Shown here one piece after another: positions 1 through 6,497 of a DNA stretch of 10,657 nucleotides (the stretch's first letter is position 1; each line of letters opens with the position of its first letter). The stretch is from assembly GCA_964517355.1 (NCBI GenBank), contig CAZFCK010000163.1:1-10657 (forward strand). Reading direction: 5' to 3'. Under the pieces are notes generated by a model. That model saw nothing but the letters and a program-made list of their open reading frames with translations, made no database searches and had not been told where the DNA came from. This DNA comes from CAZFCK01 sp964517355. GTDB taxonomy: Bacteria; Desulfobacterota; Desulfovibrionia; Desulfovibrionales; Desulfovibrionaceae. A program made the translations under genes and the position numbers.

Positions 1-46
1 TGGAAATTGTTTCAGGGGAGAGCCTTGTTTCAAGGCGAAAATGCGC

Positions 47-125
47 TAGAGCATTAATGCTTTGAAAAAATTGAAAGGCTCTGCAAGGAGTTGCTTGCAA
101 ATCATTTCAAGCGATAAGCGCTCTA
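47..125. repeat. REP-like inverted pair of a 21-base half-unit
   Basis: A 21-base unit (TAGAGC, six variable bases, then GCTTTGAAA) lies on the plus strand at 47-67. The same unit with CGCTTGAAA at its end lies on the minus strand at 125-105. The two face each other across 37 bases and could pair into a long imperfect stem, with TAGAGC against GCTCTA and TTGAAA against TTTCAA. The 37-base interior holds its own 6-bp hairpin (TGCAAG 82-87, CTTGCA 94-99). A third copy of the unit lies at 10603-10623. The matching length and conserved ends suggest a dispersed palindromic element rather than chance. Naming it a REP family is inference. Confidence 0.5.
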
Positions 126-159
126 TAAATTACGTTGCGCCCCGTGGGCTCTTTCCCCG

Positions 160-203
160 AAAAAACGCGAGGGGGAAACCCTTGCCGCTGGTTTCCCCCT
201 CGC
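160..203 (-). terminator. Intrinsic terminator of the ABC-rpoZ-dnaJ operon
   Basis: A perfect 14-bp stem (GCGAGGGGGAAACC at 167-180 against GGTTTCCCCCTCGC at 190-203) encloses a 9-base loop. Read on the minus strand, the stem is followed by G and six T residues (160-165), which is the classic form. On the plus strand the stem is followed by A residues, so it should terminate only leftward transcription. It lies about 83 bases past the dnaJ stop codon. Confidence 0.85.
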
Positions 204-217
204 AAAAAAACATCCAA

Positions 218-269
218 GATGCAAGCCGCAGGCGCGCCCGCCGTAAAGATCCCTTTCCGGCCTTGCATC
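218..269 (-). other. Inverted repeat in the dnaJ 3' untranslated region
   Basis: GATGCAAG at 218-225 and CTTGCATC at 262-269 are exact inverse complements. A further CCG/CGG pairing beyond one bulged base extends the stem. The interior contains the GC palindrome GGCGCGCC (231-238). It sits between the dnaJ stop and the terminator, so it would be transcribed as a second hairpin in the 3' end of the message. A role in RNA stability or as a secondary terminator is possible but not shown; there is no T-run. Confidence 0.4.
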
Positions 270-285
270 CACACCGCGAATAGCC

Positions 286-1416
286 CTAATTACTGGCGGC
301 TTTTCCGGCCCTGGCCTTTTTGCCGGTGAAAAAGTCCTTCACTTTGCGCATGGGGCGTTGATCTTCCAGATCCTGGAACTGGCGCAGCAAATCCTCCTGC
401 TTTTTGGTGATCGAGGTGGGAATCTTCACCATCACCTCCACCAGCAGATCGCCCCTGTGTTCACTGCCGAGATACGGCAGCCCGAGGCCCTTGAGCTTGA
501 AGACCTCACCGCTTTGCGTTCCCTTGGGCACATCCAGTGAAACAGGTTCGTGCAGCGTGGGGATTTCAATCTTGTCGCCAAGAATGGCCTGCACGATGTT
601 GACTTCCGTATGATAGATCAGATCCTGGCCTTGGCGGTTGAAGACCTTGTCTTCCTGCACGCGGACCACCACGTACAAATCGCCCGGAGGGCCTCCGTAC
701 ATGCCGGGTTCGCCCTCGCCGCGCAGCCGCAAGCGGCTGCCGTTGTCCACTCCGGCGGGAATGCGCACGGACAATTCGCGGGTTTCCTGCACAATGCGTC
801 TGCCGTGGCATTTGGGGCAAGGATTGGCATAGATTCGGCCCTCGCCATGGCATGTGGGGCAGCTCATGGCGATCCGGAAAAAGCCCTGATTCTGATGCAC
901 TTGTCCGGTACCGTGGCATTGCGGACATGTTTCGGGGGACGTTCCGGGAGCCGCGCCTGTTCCGTTGCACTCGTCGCACTGCACGTTCTTGGGTATTTTC
1001 AGCGTGGTTTCCACGCCCATGGCGGCTTCTCTGAACGTGACGCTCAAATTGTAGCGCAAATCGGCGCCGGCTTGGGGTCTTGGGCCGCGCGCGCGCCCCC
1101 CGCCGCCGAAGCCGAAAAACTCGCTGAAAATGTCGCCGAAGGAGCTGAAAATGTCCTCCGCGTTGGAGAAGCCGTGGAACCCGTTCGACGAGAGCCCCTC
1201 ATGTCCGAACTGATCGTAGCGGGAGCGTTTTTGCGGATCACGCAGAACCTCATAGGCCTCGGCGGCCTCCTTGAACATGGATTCCGCCGCTTCGTCTCCC
1301 GGATTACGGTCGGGATGATATTTCATGGCCATCTTGCGATAGGCACGCTTGATCTCGCTCTCGTCCGCTTCCCGCGAAACGCCCAGCACCTCGTAATAAT
1401 CTCTTTTCGAAGCCAT
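286..1416 (-). CDS. dnaJ: Chaperone protein DnaJ (Hsp40)
   Basis: This is the Hsp40 co-chaperone that delivers unfolded clients to DnaK and stimulates its ATPase in the cytoplasm. The 376-residue protein has the full class I layout. It has an N-terminal J domain with the HPD motif (residues 34-36), then a Gly/Phe-rich linker (about 75-110). Next is a zinc domain with four CxxC repeats (Cys147/150, 164/167, 186/189, 200/203), followed by the C-terminal substrate-binding and dimerisation domain. The fourth repeat reads CPKCHGRR, without the usual last glycine. I chose ATG at 1416 because M-A-x-K-R-D-Y-Y-E is the typical family start; an in-frame TTG at 1425 would add three residues and overlap the rpoZ stop. 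It is the last gene of the six-gene operon, five bases after rpoZ. No CIRCE element was seen, so expression probably follows the operon promoter. The grpE and dnaK partners are not in the window. Confidence 0.97.
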   Translation of the reverse strand: MASKRDYYEVLGVSREADESEIKRAYRKMAMKYHPDRNPGDEAAESMFKEAAEAYEVLRDPQKRSRYDQFGHEGLSSNGFHGFSNAEDIFSSFGDIFSEFFGFGGGGRARGPRPQAGADLRYNLSVTFREAAMGVETTLKIPKNVQCDECNGTGAAPGTSPETCPQCHGTGQVHQNQGFFRIAMSCPTCHGEGRIYANPCPKCHGRRIVQETRELSVRIPAGVDNGSRLRLRGEGEPGMYGGPPGDLYVVVRVQEDKVFNRQGQDLIYHTEVNIVQAILGDKIEIPTLHEPVSLDVPKGTQSGEVFKLKGLGLPYLGSEHRGDLLVEVMVKIPTSITKKQEDLLRQFQDLEDQRPMRKVKDFFTGKKARAGKAASN

Positions 1417-1421
1417 ATCGC

Positions 1422-1688
1422 TCAAATGTTACCCGCCGCGACCTGTTGCTCGGGGAACAACTGATCCGGCGCTTGTTCTGTTGCTGCAACAGGTTGCGCT
1501 TTGGGTTCTAAGGGAAGAACCTTGCCGTCCGCTATTTCGCGCAAGGAGGTGACGACCTCCTTGTTTTTGCTCTTCACAAGCGGATCGTAGCCTTCGCGAT
1601 ACTGATGCACGCGCTTGATTGCCATTTGTACCAGCAGAAAACGGTTATCCACCTGCTGCTGACAGTCTTCTACCGTGATTCGTGCCAT
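1422..1688 (-). CDS. rpoZ: DNA-directed RNA polymerase omega subunit
   Basis: This encodes the small omega subunit, which helps the beta' subunit fold and stabilises core RNA polymerase. The 88-residue length fits the family. The N-terminal half carries the omega hallmark, beginning MARITVEDC and followed by NRFLLVQMAIKR (about residues 15-26), then a conserved helix ending near KEVVTSLREIADGK. The last 30 or so residues are a low-complexity Gln/Ala/Pro-rich tail, the usual variable part. A perfect AAGGAG ribosome site (1694-1699) lies five bases before the ATG and inside the end of the upstream DUF4340 gene, whose stop codon falls in the spacer, so the two genes are likely translationally coupled. 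dnaJ begins five bases after its stop. Confidence 0.93.
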   Translation of the reverse strand: MARITVEDCQQQVDNRFLLVQMAIKRVHQYREGYDPLVKSKNKEVVTSLREIADGKVLPLEPKAQPVAATEQAPDQLFPEQQVAAGNI

Positions 1689-1690
1689 GA

Positions 1691-3139
1691 TTACTCCTTC
1701 ACAGCGGCATTGTCCGCCTGCTGCGCGTCGGGTGGGGGCGGGGTCCGCCCATCGGAGACGCCGGCGGGTTCAGCCTTGTTCTCCACAGGGGGCAACCTTG
1801 CGTTAAGATCGTCCAAAAGTTCCCTGGAAACCGGATAAAACAATTCCGGATCGTTCACACCGATCCAGCATTGCCCCGACTGCAGGCCGGGGTCGTCGTA
1901 AAAATGCGCGGCGATGATTTGCGCGCCGTCTTTGTCGTACAGATTCCACGTGAATTGAAGCACTGCGCTTGGGGGCAGGCTTTTGACCTGCGGAGCTTCA
2001 TACTTCAGGTCCCCGAGGCGCCAGAGAAGAACATCAAGGCCGAGCAAGTTCTTTCCTTGCCCGTCTTCCCAGGCCGCATCCGCCTTGGTCGCCTCCAGGG
2101 GCTTATAGCGGTCTTTATCCACGGGCACAAGCTCCATACGCCGCACCGCGCTCTGATCAACGGAGATCACGCTGCGCTCGCGCAGATAAAAGGCCTCCTT
2201 ATCCAATTTGCCCCATTCTTTGGCGTCGAGCACGACAGGTTTTTTTTGCCATGAGGAGAGGGCGACATAGCGGGTCCCTCGCCCCTGCGTCTCCTCCTGT
2301 CGCGCATCTACTCCGGAAGCGGCCTGCGTATAGATGTCGAGGACTTCGGGGTCATCGGCGCCCGTACGCCAAACGGAAAAGCGCAACGCGGGCTCTTCGC
2401 CTTTCGGCGAAAAATCCGTATCAAACGCCGTTCCCTCCAGGCCGGCCACATTGTGCGCGAACATATTGGCCTCATACGCAGCCACGGGATAATCCTTCAG
2501 GTCGTCGGGCCACGTGAATTCCCAGCCCTCGTCGTCCTTGCGGGCCATCTCCCATTGCACGTCGCCCTGCACGCGAATTTTACGCACCACCTCGGCGTTC
2601 ATGTCCAGCAAACGCAAATCGTAAAAATGTTCCGGGGCGTGGTTCAGTTGCTCTTGATAGCCCGCGCCCAACAACAGGACTCCTGGCTCCAGGGAACTCA
2701 AGGCGTAGACACCGTCCCCCGCCGCATTTTTCGCGCCCAAGGCAATGCGCCATTCTTTATCAGCAGTAAATGTAACCATGGATTCCGGCTTGTCCAGACC
2801 GTATTGCGCGAGCTGCGCCGGGTCCGGAGTTTCGTTTTTCTCCATGAGCCGACGCATGGGCTTGTTGCCCTTGATAAAGGCGAGCAGAGCCTCGACCTTG
2901 CCTTTGCTCGCGCGCAAGGGCGTGGCAGCCTCGCCCGACAGCAGCCATTCGCCGTCCTTTTGCGTCAACGTGAAGCCGCCCCCTTGCGTCTGTTGCTCGA
3001 TTGAGGCCGCCTCCTGCAGGTCCAACGGCGGCCATAACGGGTCCGCGGGGGGGGCGTCGTCTTGCCGGCCGGGCCAGAATACGGCCGCCGCCCATACGCC
3101 CGCCGCAAGAATGGCAAGAAGAAGCAGTCTTTTATTCAT
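1691..3139 (-). CDS. DUF4340 domain-containing membrane-anchored protein
   Basis: The 482-residue protein starts with a short basic tip and one hydrophobic segment (about residues 4-22), so it is probably anchored in the inner membrane with a large periplasmic part. The body matches my recollection of the DUF4340 family, including repeated segments of the type 'W.L......ADK..V..LL' near residues 40-90. The tail (about 455-482) is Pro/Ala-rich and probably disordered. I chose ATG 3139 because it opens the membrane segment and has a GGAG ribosome site 10 bases upstream; the frame stays open further upstream but only inside the preceding gene. DUF4340 genes commonly accompany GldG-type ABC operons, as here, where it lies 25 bases after the GldG-like gene. 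Its biochemical role is unknown. An accessory or substrate-handling subunit of the ABC complex is inference. Confidence 0.85.
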   Translation of the reverse strand: MNKRLLLLAILAAGVWAAAVFWPGRQDDAPPADPLWPPLDLQEAASIEQQTQGGGFTLTQKDGEWLLSGEAATPLRASKGKVEALLAFIKGNKPMRRLMEKNETPDPAQLAQYGLDKPESMVTFTADKEWRIALGAKNAAGDGVYALSSLEPGVLLLGAGYQEQLNHAPEHFYDLRLLDMNAEVVRKIRVQGDVQWEMARKDDEGWEFTWPDDLKDYPVAAYEANMFAHNVAGLEGTAFDTDFSPKGEEPALRFSVWRTGADDPEVLDIYTQAASGVDARQEETQGRGTRYVALSSWQKKPVVLDAKEWGKLDKEAFYLRERSVISVDQSAVRRMELVPVDKDRYKPLEATKADAAWEDGQGKNLLGLDVLLWRLGDLKYEAPQVKSLPPSAVLQFTWNLYDKDGAQIIAAHFYDDPGLQSGQCWIGVNDPELFYPVSRELLDDLNARLPPVENKAEPAGVSDGRTPPPPDAQQADNAAVKE

Positions 3140-3164
3140 GAATGGGATACTCCGTTTCTGGACA

Positions 3165-4562
3165 TTATTTGACCCTGCGGCGTCCCAGGCCCACAAAAAT
3201 GGCCAAGGCCAGACAGAGGCCGGGAATGAACAGCAGCGGCGTCCAGGAAACAAGCATTCTGGCGGGCACGGAGAGCATGAGAAACACGTTCGCGGCCTCG
3301 GGCTTGCTCACCGTGATCAGCCCCTCGCGCTCCATCAGCCAGTTGGCGCTGTTGCGCGCCAGATCCATGTTTCCGGAAAGCCCCACGTATTGATCCGTGA
3401 GGAAATCCTGATCCGCGAAGACCACGGCCCGTCGCGTCTCCCGCATTTTCTTCGGCGCAGCCTGCGCGTCCTGGCTTCCGGCCTGGTCCGCCGCGTCGCC
3501 CTGGTACACGGCGGCTATCCACAACGGCCCCGGCACATCGGCGTTTTCGTCGAAGACGGCGGTGCCCGACGCGCGCAAGCCGTCCACATCGGTCTCAAGC
3601 CAGGACTGCTCGGTACTGCGTCCCAGATATCCGGCCAAGGGGGGCGGATTTTCGCCTTGCTGCTCCGGGGTGATCGCGGACAGGGCCGCTGCCGTGGGGA
3701 AGATGGTCATCAGACCGAAATCGCTGGTGATGGGGCTCGGGCCGTAATCCTGCACCAAGGGGGCCACGGGATCGCCCACGATGAGTTTGCTCACGGGGTC
3801 GAGCACGAATCCATCCAGACGTTTGAGCCCGGCGTTTTTCAGCCAGTCGTCCATGTTGGTCCTGTTTTCCGCGCTCAGGGCGATGAACACGCGCCCTCCG
3901 TTGTCCCAGTATCTCTGGAGCACCTCGATTTCATGCTCCAAAAAATCTTTTTGCGGACCGAGAATGAACAGCACGTCCGCATCGTCGGGCACGGCTTCCT
4001 GGCGGGCCAGGGTCAGGGGTTCGATGTCCGCGCCCTGTTCCTTCAGGACGGCGGTCAACTGACCGGCGGAGCGCTCGTCCCCGGCCGCGGCATCGACCTC
4101 GCCATGCCCCTGCACGAAGTACAGCTTCGCGCGGTATGGATTGGTGACGCGGATCACGCCGTTGATGAGCTTTTCCTCATCCGGAAAAACGAGCTTCTCC
4201 TGCTTGTCGCCGCTGAGCAGCACCACGGTGCCGGTCTGCGTGACCTGATACTCTTTGGCCCGCAGGGCCGCGCGATCCGGGTCCACAAATTCGTAGGAAA
4301 ATTTATCAGATTTCTGCCTGAAGCGGTCCAGCAAATCCTGCACCTGCACCCGCTCCTCGGGGCGGTAGAACGCGGCGGCCACAACCTCGGCATCCAGATT
4401 CTCCAGGGCGCCGACGGTTTCAGGCGCCAGGGAATAGCGCTTGGTTTTGGTGGCATCCCAGCGCCAATCCTGTTTCGCTGCCAGGACATTGAAGCCCACA
4501 AGCAAGGCCAGGCCGAGCAGGCCGGCAAGCGCGGTCTGCGACAAACGTTTCCATTGCATCAT
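3165..4562 (-). CDS. GldG-like ABC transport auxiliary protein
   Basis: The 465-residue protein has one membrane segment at each end (about residues 9-28 and 441-459), placing the bulk in the periplasm. Just after the first segment comes the GldG-family hallmark: a DAT..K.YSL.PET stretch at about residues 36-49. It is followed by the GldG/IFT52-like (ABC_transp_aux, PF09822) fold, with a YFVQGHGE motif near residue 150 and DDADVLFILGP further on. In Bacteroidetes, GldA, GldF and GldG are linked to gliding. Outside that group the same trio is found in non-gliding bacteria with an unknown substrate. ATG 4562 is followed directly by a second ATG (4559), and either could be the start. The upstream permease ends four bases before, so the two are probably translated together. 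There is no sign of truncation. Confidence 0.87.
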   Translation of the reverse strand: MMQWKRLSQTALAGLLGLALLVGFNVLAAKQDWRWDATKTKRYSLAPETVGALENLDAEVVAAAFYRPEERVQVQDLLDRFRQKSDKFSYEFVDPDRAALRAKEYQVTQTGTVVLLSGDKQEKLVFPDEEKLINGVIRVTNPYRAKLYFVQGHGEVDAAAGDERSAGQLTAVLKEQGADIEPLTLARQEAVPDDADVLFILGPQKDFLEHEIEVLQRYWDNGGRVFIALSAENRTNMDDWLKNAGLKRLDGFVLDPVSKLIVGDPVAPLVQDYGPSPITSDFGLMTIFPTAAALSAITPEQQGENPPPLAGYLGRSTEQSWLETDVDGLRASGTAVFDENADVPGPLWIAAVYQGDAADQAGSQDAQAAPKKMRETRRAVVFADQDFLTDQYVGLSGNMDLARNSANWLMEREGLITVSKPEAANVFLMLSVPARMLVSWTPLLFIPGLCLALAIFVGLGRRRVK

Positions 4563-4566
4563 GACC

Positions 4567-5334
4567 CTAGCCCCTCCAACGCTGATTTTCCAGGCTCAAC
4601 ACGGACAACCAGAAAAAGCCCGCCGTGAACGTGACATAGTAAACAAGGTGCGACACTTCCAGAACCCCGTTGGTGAAGGGCTGGAAATGGCTCAGCGGAG
4701 ATATTTGGGCCAGAATCTCCACAAATAGGCCCTGTCCCACGTCCTTGGCCCAGGACAGCAGCCAGAGCAGCAGCAGGGACGCGAAGGTCAGCACCGCGGC
4801 CACGATCTGATTTTCCGTGAGCGACGACAGGAACAGCCCCAGGGACATGAAGCTGACGCCCAACAGGAAGAGGCCGCAATAGCCCATGAGCATGGGCATG
4901 AGTTCCGGCTCGGAGAACAGGAAGAGCAGGCCCGGGGAAAGGGCGCTGAACAGCAGCATGACGAACAGAAACACCCCGAGCGCGAGCAGCTTGCCGCCCA
5001 CGATCTGGTGTTCGCGCAAGGGGTAGCTGAGCAGCATTTCAAAGGTGCCCATGCGTTTTTCCTCGCTGAAGCCGCGCATGGTGAGCAGGGGGAGAAAAAA
5101 GAGCAGAATCACCCCGGAATTCTGGATAAACGGCCCAATGATCATTTCATTGGGCGTGAAATCCCGCACAGCGGGATTCTGCATCACCTGAATGCTGATC
5201 ATCTCGAAGTATTGCACCGCGGTGACGAAAAAATATCCGGATATCAGCAGAAAACAGGCCATAACGATATAGGCCAGGGGCGACCGGAAGAAAATGAAGA
5301 GATCTTTGCGCATCAAAAGCAGGGAGCCGTTCAT
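4567..5334 (-). CDS. ABC-2 type permease (GldF-like)
   Basis: This is the integral membrane subunit of the ABC system, 255 residues with about six predicted transmembrane segments (roughly 20-42, 70-86, 115-140, 150-172, 175-197 and 230-248). The stretch EEKRMGTFEMLLSYPLR (92-107) is the conserved cytoplasmic coupling segment of ABC-2 permeases (E..GT.E.LL..P). ISPLSHFQPFTNGVL (211-225) is a second family signature. The start ATG overlaps the stop of the ATPase gene by four bases (ATGA), so the two are translationally coupled. Its partner is the preceding ATPase and probably the GldG-like and DUF4340 proteins that follow. The transported substrate cannot be read from the sequence. Confidence 0.92.
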   Translation of the reverse strand: MNGSLLLMRKDLFIFFRSPLAYIVMACFLLISGYFFVTAVQYFEMISIQVMQNPAVRDFTPNEMIIGPFIQNSGVILLFFLPLLTMRGFSEEKRMGTFEMLLSYPLREHQIVGGKLLALGVFLFVMLLFSALSPGLLFLFSEPELMPMLMGYCGLFLLGVSFMSLGLFLSSLTENQIVAAVLTFASLLLLWLLSWAKDVGQGLFVEILAQISPLSHFQPFTNGVLEVSHLVYYVTFTAGFFWLSVLSLENQRWRG

Positions 5335-6287
5335 GCCTCACCTCCGACGGTTTCTTCCTCGTGCACCAGGCTCACGTAGACCTCCTCCAGACTCATGCCC
5401 GCGGGTTTGAACTCCAGTACCGGCCATCCAGCGGCGAAGGCCAGTCCGGTAATGTCCGCGCGGTGATCCTTTTCCTGCTCCGTTTCAATGAAAAAGGCGC
5501 CCACGCCCTTATCCGCGCCAGCGGGCGCCATGGATTGCACCCATTCCTGCGCCGCATACCGCCCGAGCACGTCGTTGCTCTGCTCGGCCGTCACGTCGAG
5601 GCGCAGCAGATGCTTGCCTCGGCTGCCGAAACTCTGGGTCAGGCCCGCGGGCGTATCCTCGGCCTTGATGCGCCCCTTGTCGATGATCAAGGCGCGGTTG
5701 CAGGTCAGCTCCACTTCCGGAAGAATGTGCGTGGAAAGCAGAATGGTTTTTTCCTTGCCCAGTTCTTTGATAAGATTGCGTATTTCCCTTATCTGGCGGG
5801 GGTCGAGCCCCGCGGTGGGTTCATCGAGGATCAAAAGCTTGGTCGGCCCGAGAATGGCCTGCGCCAGCCCGACACGCTGGCGATAGCCTTTGGAGAGATG
5901 CCGTATGAGCCGCGATGCGTTGTCCGCCAGCCCGCAGCGCTCCATCACCCGCTGGGCGTCCGCGGCCGGAGAGGGACTGCGCTTGACTCTGGCCGCCCAC
6001 TGCAGGTACTCACGCACGCGCAGCTCGGGATAAAGAGGCACGTTCTCCGGCATGTACCCAAGGTGTTTTCGCAATGAGAGCGGATCTTTCTGGATGTTTT
6101 TTCCATGGAAGCGCACGCCGCCGCCCGAGGGCGACAGGTAGCCCGTAAGTATGCGCATCGTGGTGGATTTTCCGGCGCCGTTGGGCCCTAGAAGGCCTAC
6201 GATCTCGCCCTGGTTCACTGAAAAATTGAGTCCAAAAAGGACCTGGACGCTGCCGTAGTGATACGTGAGATTCTCCACTTCCAACAT
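5331..6287 (-). CDS. ABC transporter ATP-binding protein (GldA-like)
   Basis: This is the cytoplasmic ATPase of the ABC system, 318 residues. The nucleotide-binding domain is complete. It has Walker A GPNGAGKS (34-41), a Q-loop region replaced by YMPENVPLYPEL (78-89, as is usual in this subclass) and signature LSKGYRQRVGLAQA (131-144). Walker B LLILDEP (151-157), the D-loop GLDP and the switch histidine H187 in STHI follow. About 90 further residues (230-318) form the C-terminal extension seen in GldA/NatA-like exporters. It is the first gene of the operon, and its stop overlaps the permease start (ATGA). The ribosome site before ATG 6287 is weak (CGGA about nine bases upstream). The leader is about 140 bases if the promoter at 6433-6461 is used. 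Confidence 0.94.
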   Translation of the reverse strand: MLEVENLTYHYGSVQVLFGLNFSVNQGEIVGLLGPNGAGKSTTMRILTGYLSPSGGGVRFHGKNIQKDPLSLRKHLGYMPENVPLYPELRVREYLQWAARVKRSPSPAADAQRVMERCGLADNASRLIRHLSKGYRQRVGLAQAILGPTKLLILDEPTAGLDPRQIREIRNLIKELGKEKTILLSTHILPEVELTCNRALIIDKGRIKAEDTPAGLTQSFGSRGKHLLRLDVTAEQSNDVLGRYAAQEWVQSMAPAGADKGVGAFFIETEQEKDHRADITGLAFAAGWPVLEFKPAGMSLEEVYVSLVHEEETVGGEA

Positions 6288-6301
6288 GGCGTTATTTCCG
6301 T

Positions 6302-6342
6302 GATTTCTTGTTTTTTTTGTCCCGTTCCCGAAAAAAAAGGGC
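6302..6342. other. Facing T8/A8 tracts in the ABC operon leader
   Basis: Eight T residues at 6311-6318 and eight A residues at 6331-6338 flank a short GC-rich core in which CCCG occurs twice. Such tracts can bend DNA, act as UP-like elements or form a weak A-U stem in the leader RNA. They are also prone to length changes by slippage. No function is demonstrated. Confidence 0.3.
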
Positions 6343-6387
6343 GGACACAGCTTTGAGCTACCTGATAAAGGCGAGGGGGTTTGTGCT

Positions 6388-6401
6388 GGACCGAAAGGTC
6401 C
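6388..6401. promoter_or_regulatory. Perfect inverted repeat with GAAA loop, possible operator or leader hairpin
   Basis: GGACC (6388-6392) and GGTCC (6397-6401) are exact inverse complements around GAAA. The site lies between two divergent genes, roughly 25-40 bases downstream of the predicted start of the ABC operon transcript. It could be a regulator-binding palindrome or a small RNA hairpin. The arms are only five bases, so a chance origin is not excluded. Confidence 0.3.
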
Positions 6402-6432
6402 GATAAACCAGGATACACTCGTTCAGCAACAT

Positions 6433-6461
6433 AGGATATAAGCACCGATGTTCCGCGTCAA
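6433..6461 (-). promoter_or_regulatory. Predicted sigma70-type promoter of the ABC-rpoZ-dnaJ operon
   Basis: On the minus strand TTGACG (6456-6461, five of six to the -35 consensus) is followed after exactly 17 bases by TATCCT (6433-6438, four of six to the -10 consensus). Transcription would start near 6426 and give a leader of about 140 bases before the GldA-like ATG. It is the best candidate in the divergent 6288-6497 gap. Confidence 0.45.
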
Positions 6462-6477
6462 GGGGGGAAAGCCCCTT
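6437..6477 (+). promoter_or_regulatory. Possible -10 element and leader hairpin of the TtcA-like gene
   Basis: TATAAG (6437-6442) is a five-of-six match to a -10 box on the plus strand, but no good -35 hexamer lies at the expected distance. It overlaps the -10 of the opposing promoter, so the two would exclude each other. Downstream, AAGGGG (6460-6465) and CCCCTT (6472-6477) form a 6-bp hairpin that ends about nine bases before the AGGAG ribosome site. Confidence 0.25.
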
Positions 6478-6486
6478 ACCAGGTGC

Positions 6487-6491
6487 AGGAG
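6487..6491 (+). promoter_or_regulatory. Ribosome binding site fixing the TtcA-like start
   Basis: AGGAG sits six bases before ATG 6498, an ideal spacing. An in-frame GTG at 6483 lies upstream of this site and would be a poorer start, so ATG 6498 is preferred. Confidence 0.7.
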
Positions 6492-6497
6492 CCGCAC

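Larger units (their letters stand above)
1..285. other. Intergenic region downstream of dnaJ, no gene seen
   Basis: This stretch follows the dnaJ stop and runs to the window edge. I see no credible coding region: the short open frames here lack a ribosome site and any family resemblance. It is rich in secondary structure. There is a 6-bp hairpin (22-27 with 31-36), a palindromic repeat pair (47-125), a small hairpin (82-87 with 94-99), the dnaJ operon terminator (160-203), and an inverted repeat between that terminator and dnaJ (218-269). No tRNA-like cloverleaf was recognised. Confidence 0.6.

Noticed and set aside
204..210. A bidirectional terminator reading for the hairpin at 167-203
   Set aside because: On the plus strand the stem is followed by A residues, not T residues, so rightward termination is not supported.
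62..283. Open frame of 73 codons downstream of dnaJ on the plus strand
   Set aside because: It begins without a credible ribosome site, runs through the dnaJ terminator stem and is a basic low-complexity product with no family resemblance.
1417..1425. TTG start for dnaJ at 1425
   Set aside because: It would add only three residues and overlap the rpoZ stop. The ATG at 1416 matches the conserved DnaJ N-terminus. TTG is not strictly excluded.
550..1464. Plus-strand frame of 304 codons opposite dnaJ
   Set aside because: It is antisense to a clear DnaJ gene and has no motif or ribosome site.
2745..4628. Very long plus-strand open frame (627 codons) opposite the GldG-like and DUF4340 genes
   Set aside because: It is a shadow of two well-supported minus-strand genes in GC-rich DNA. 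Its product is His/Arg/Gly-rich without a recognisable domain.
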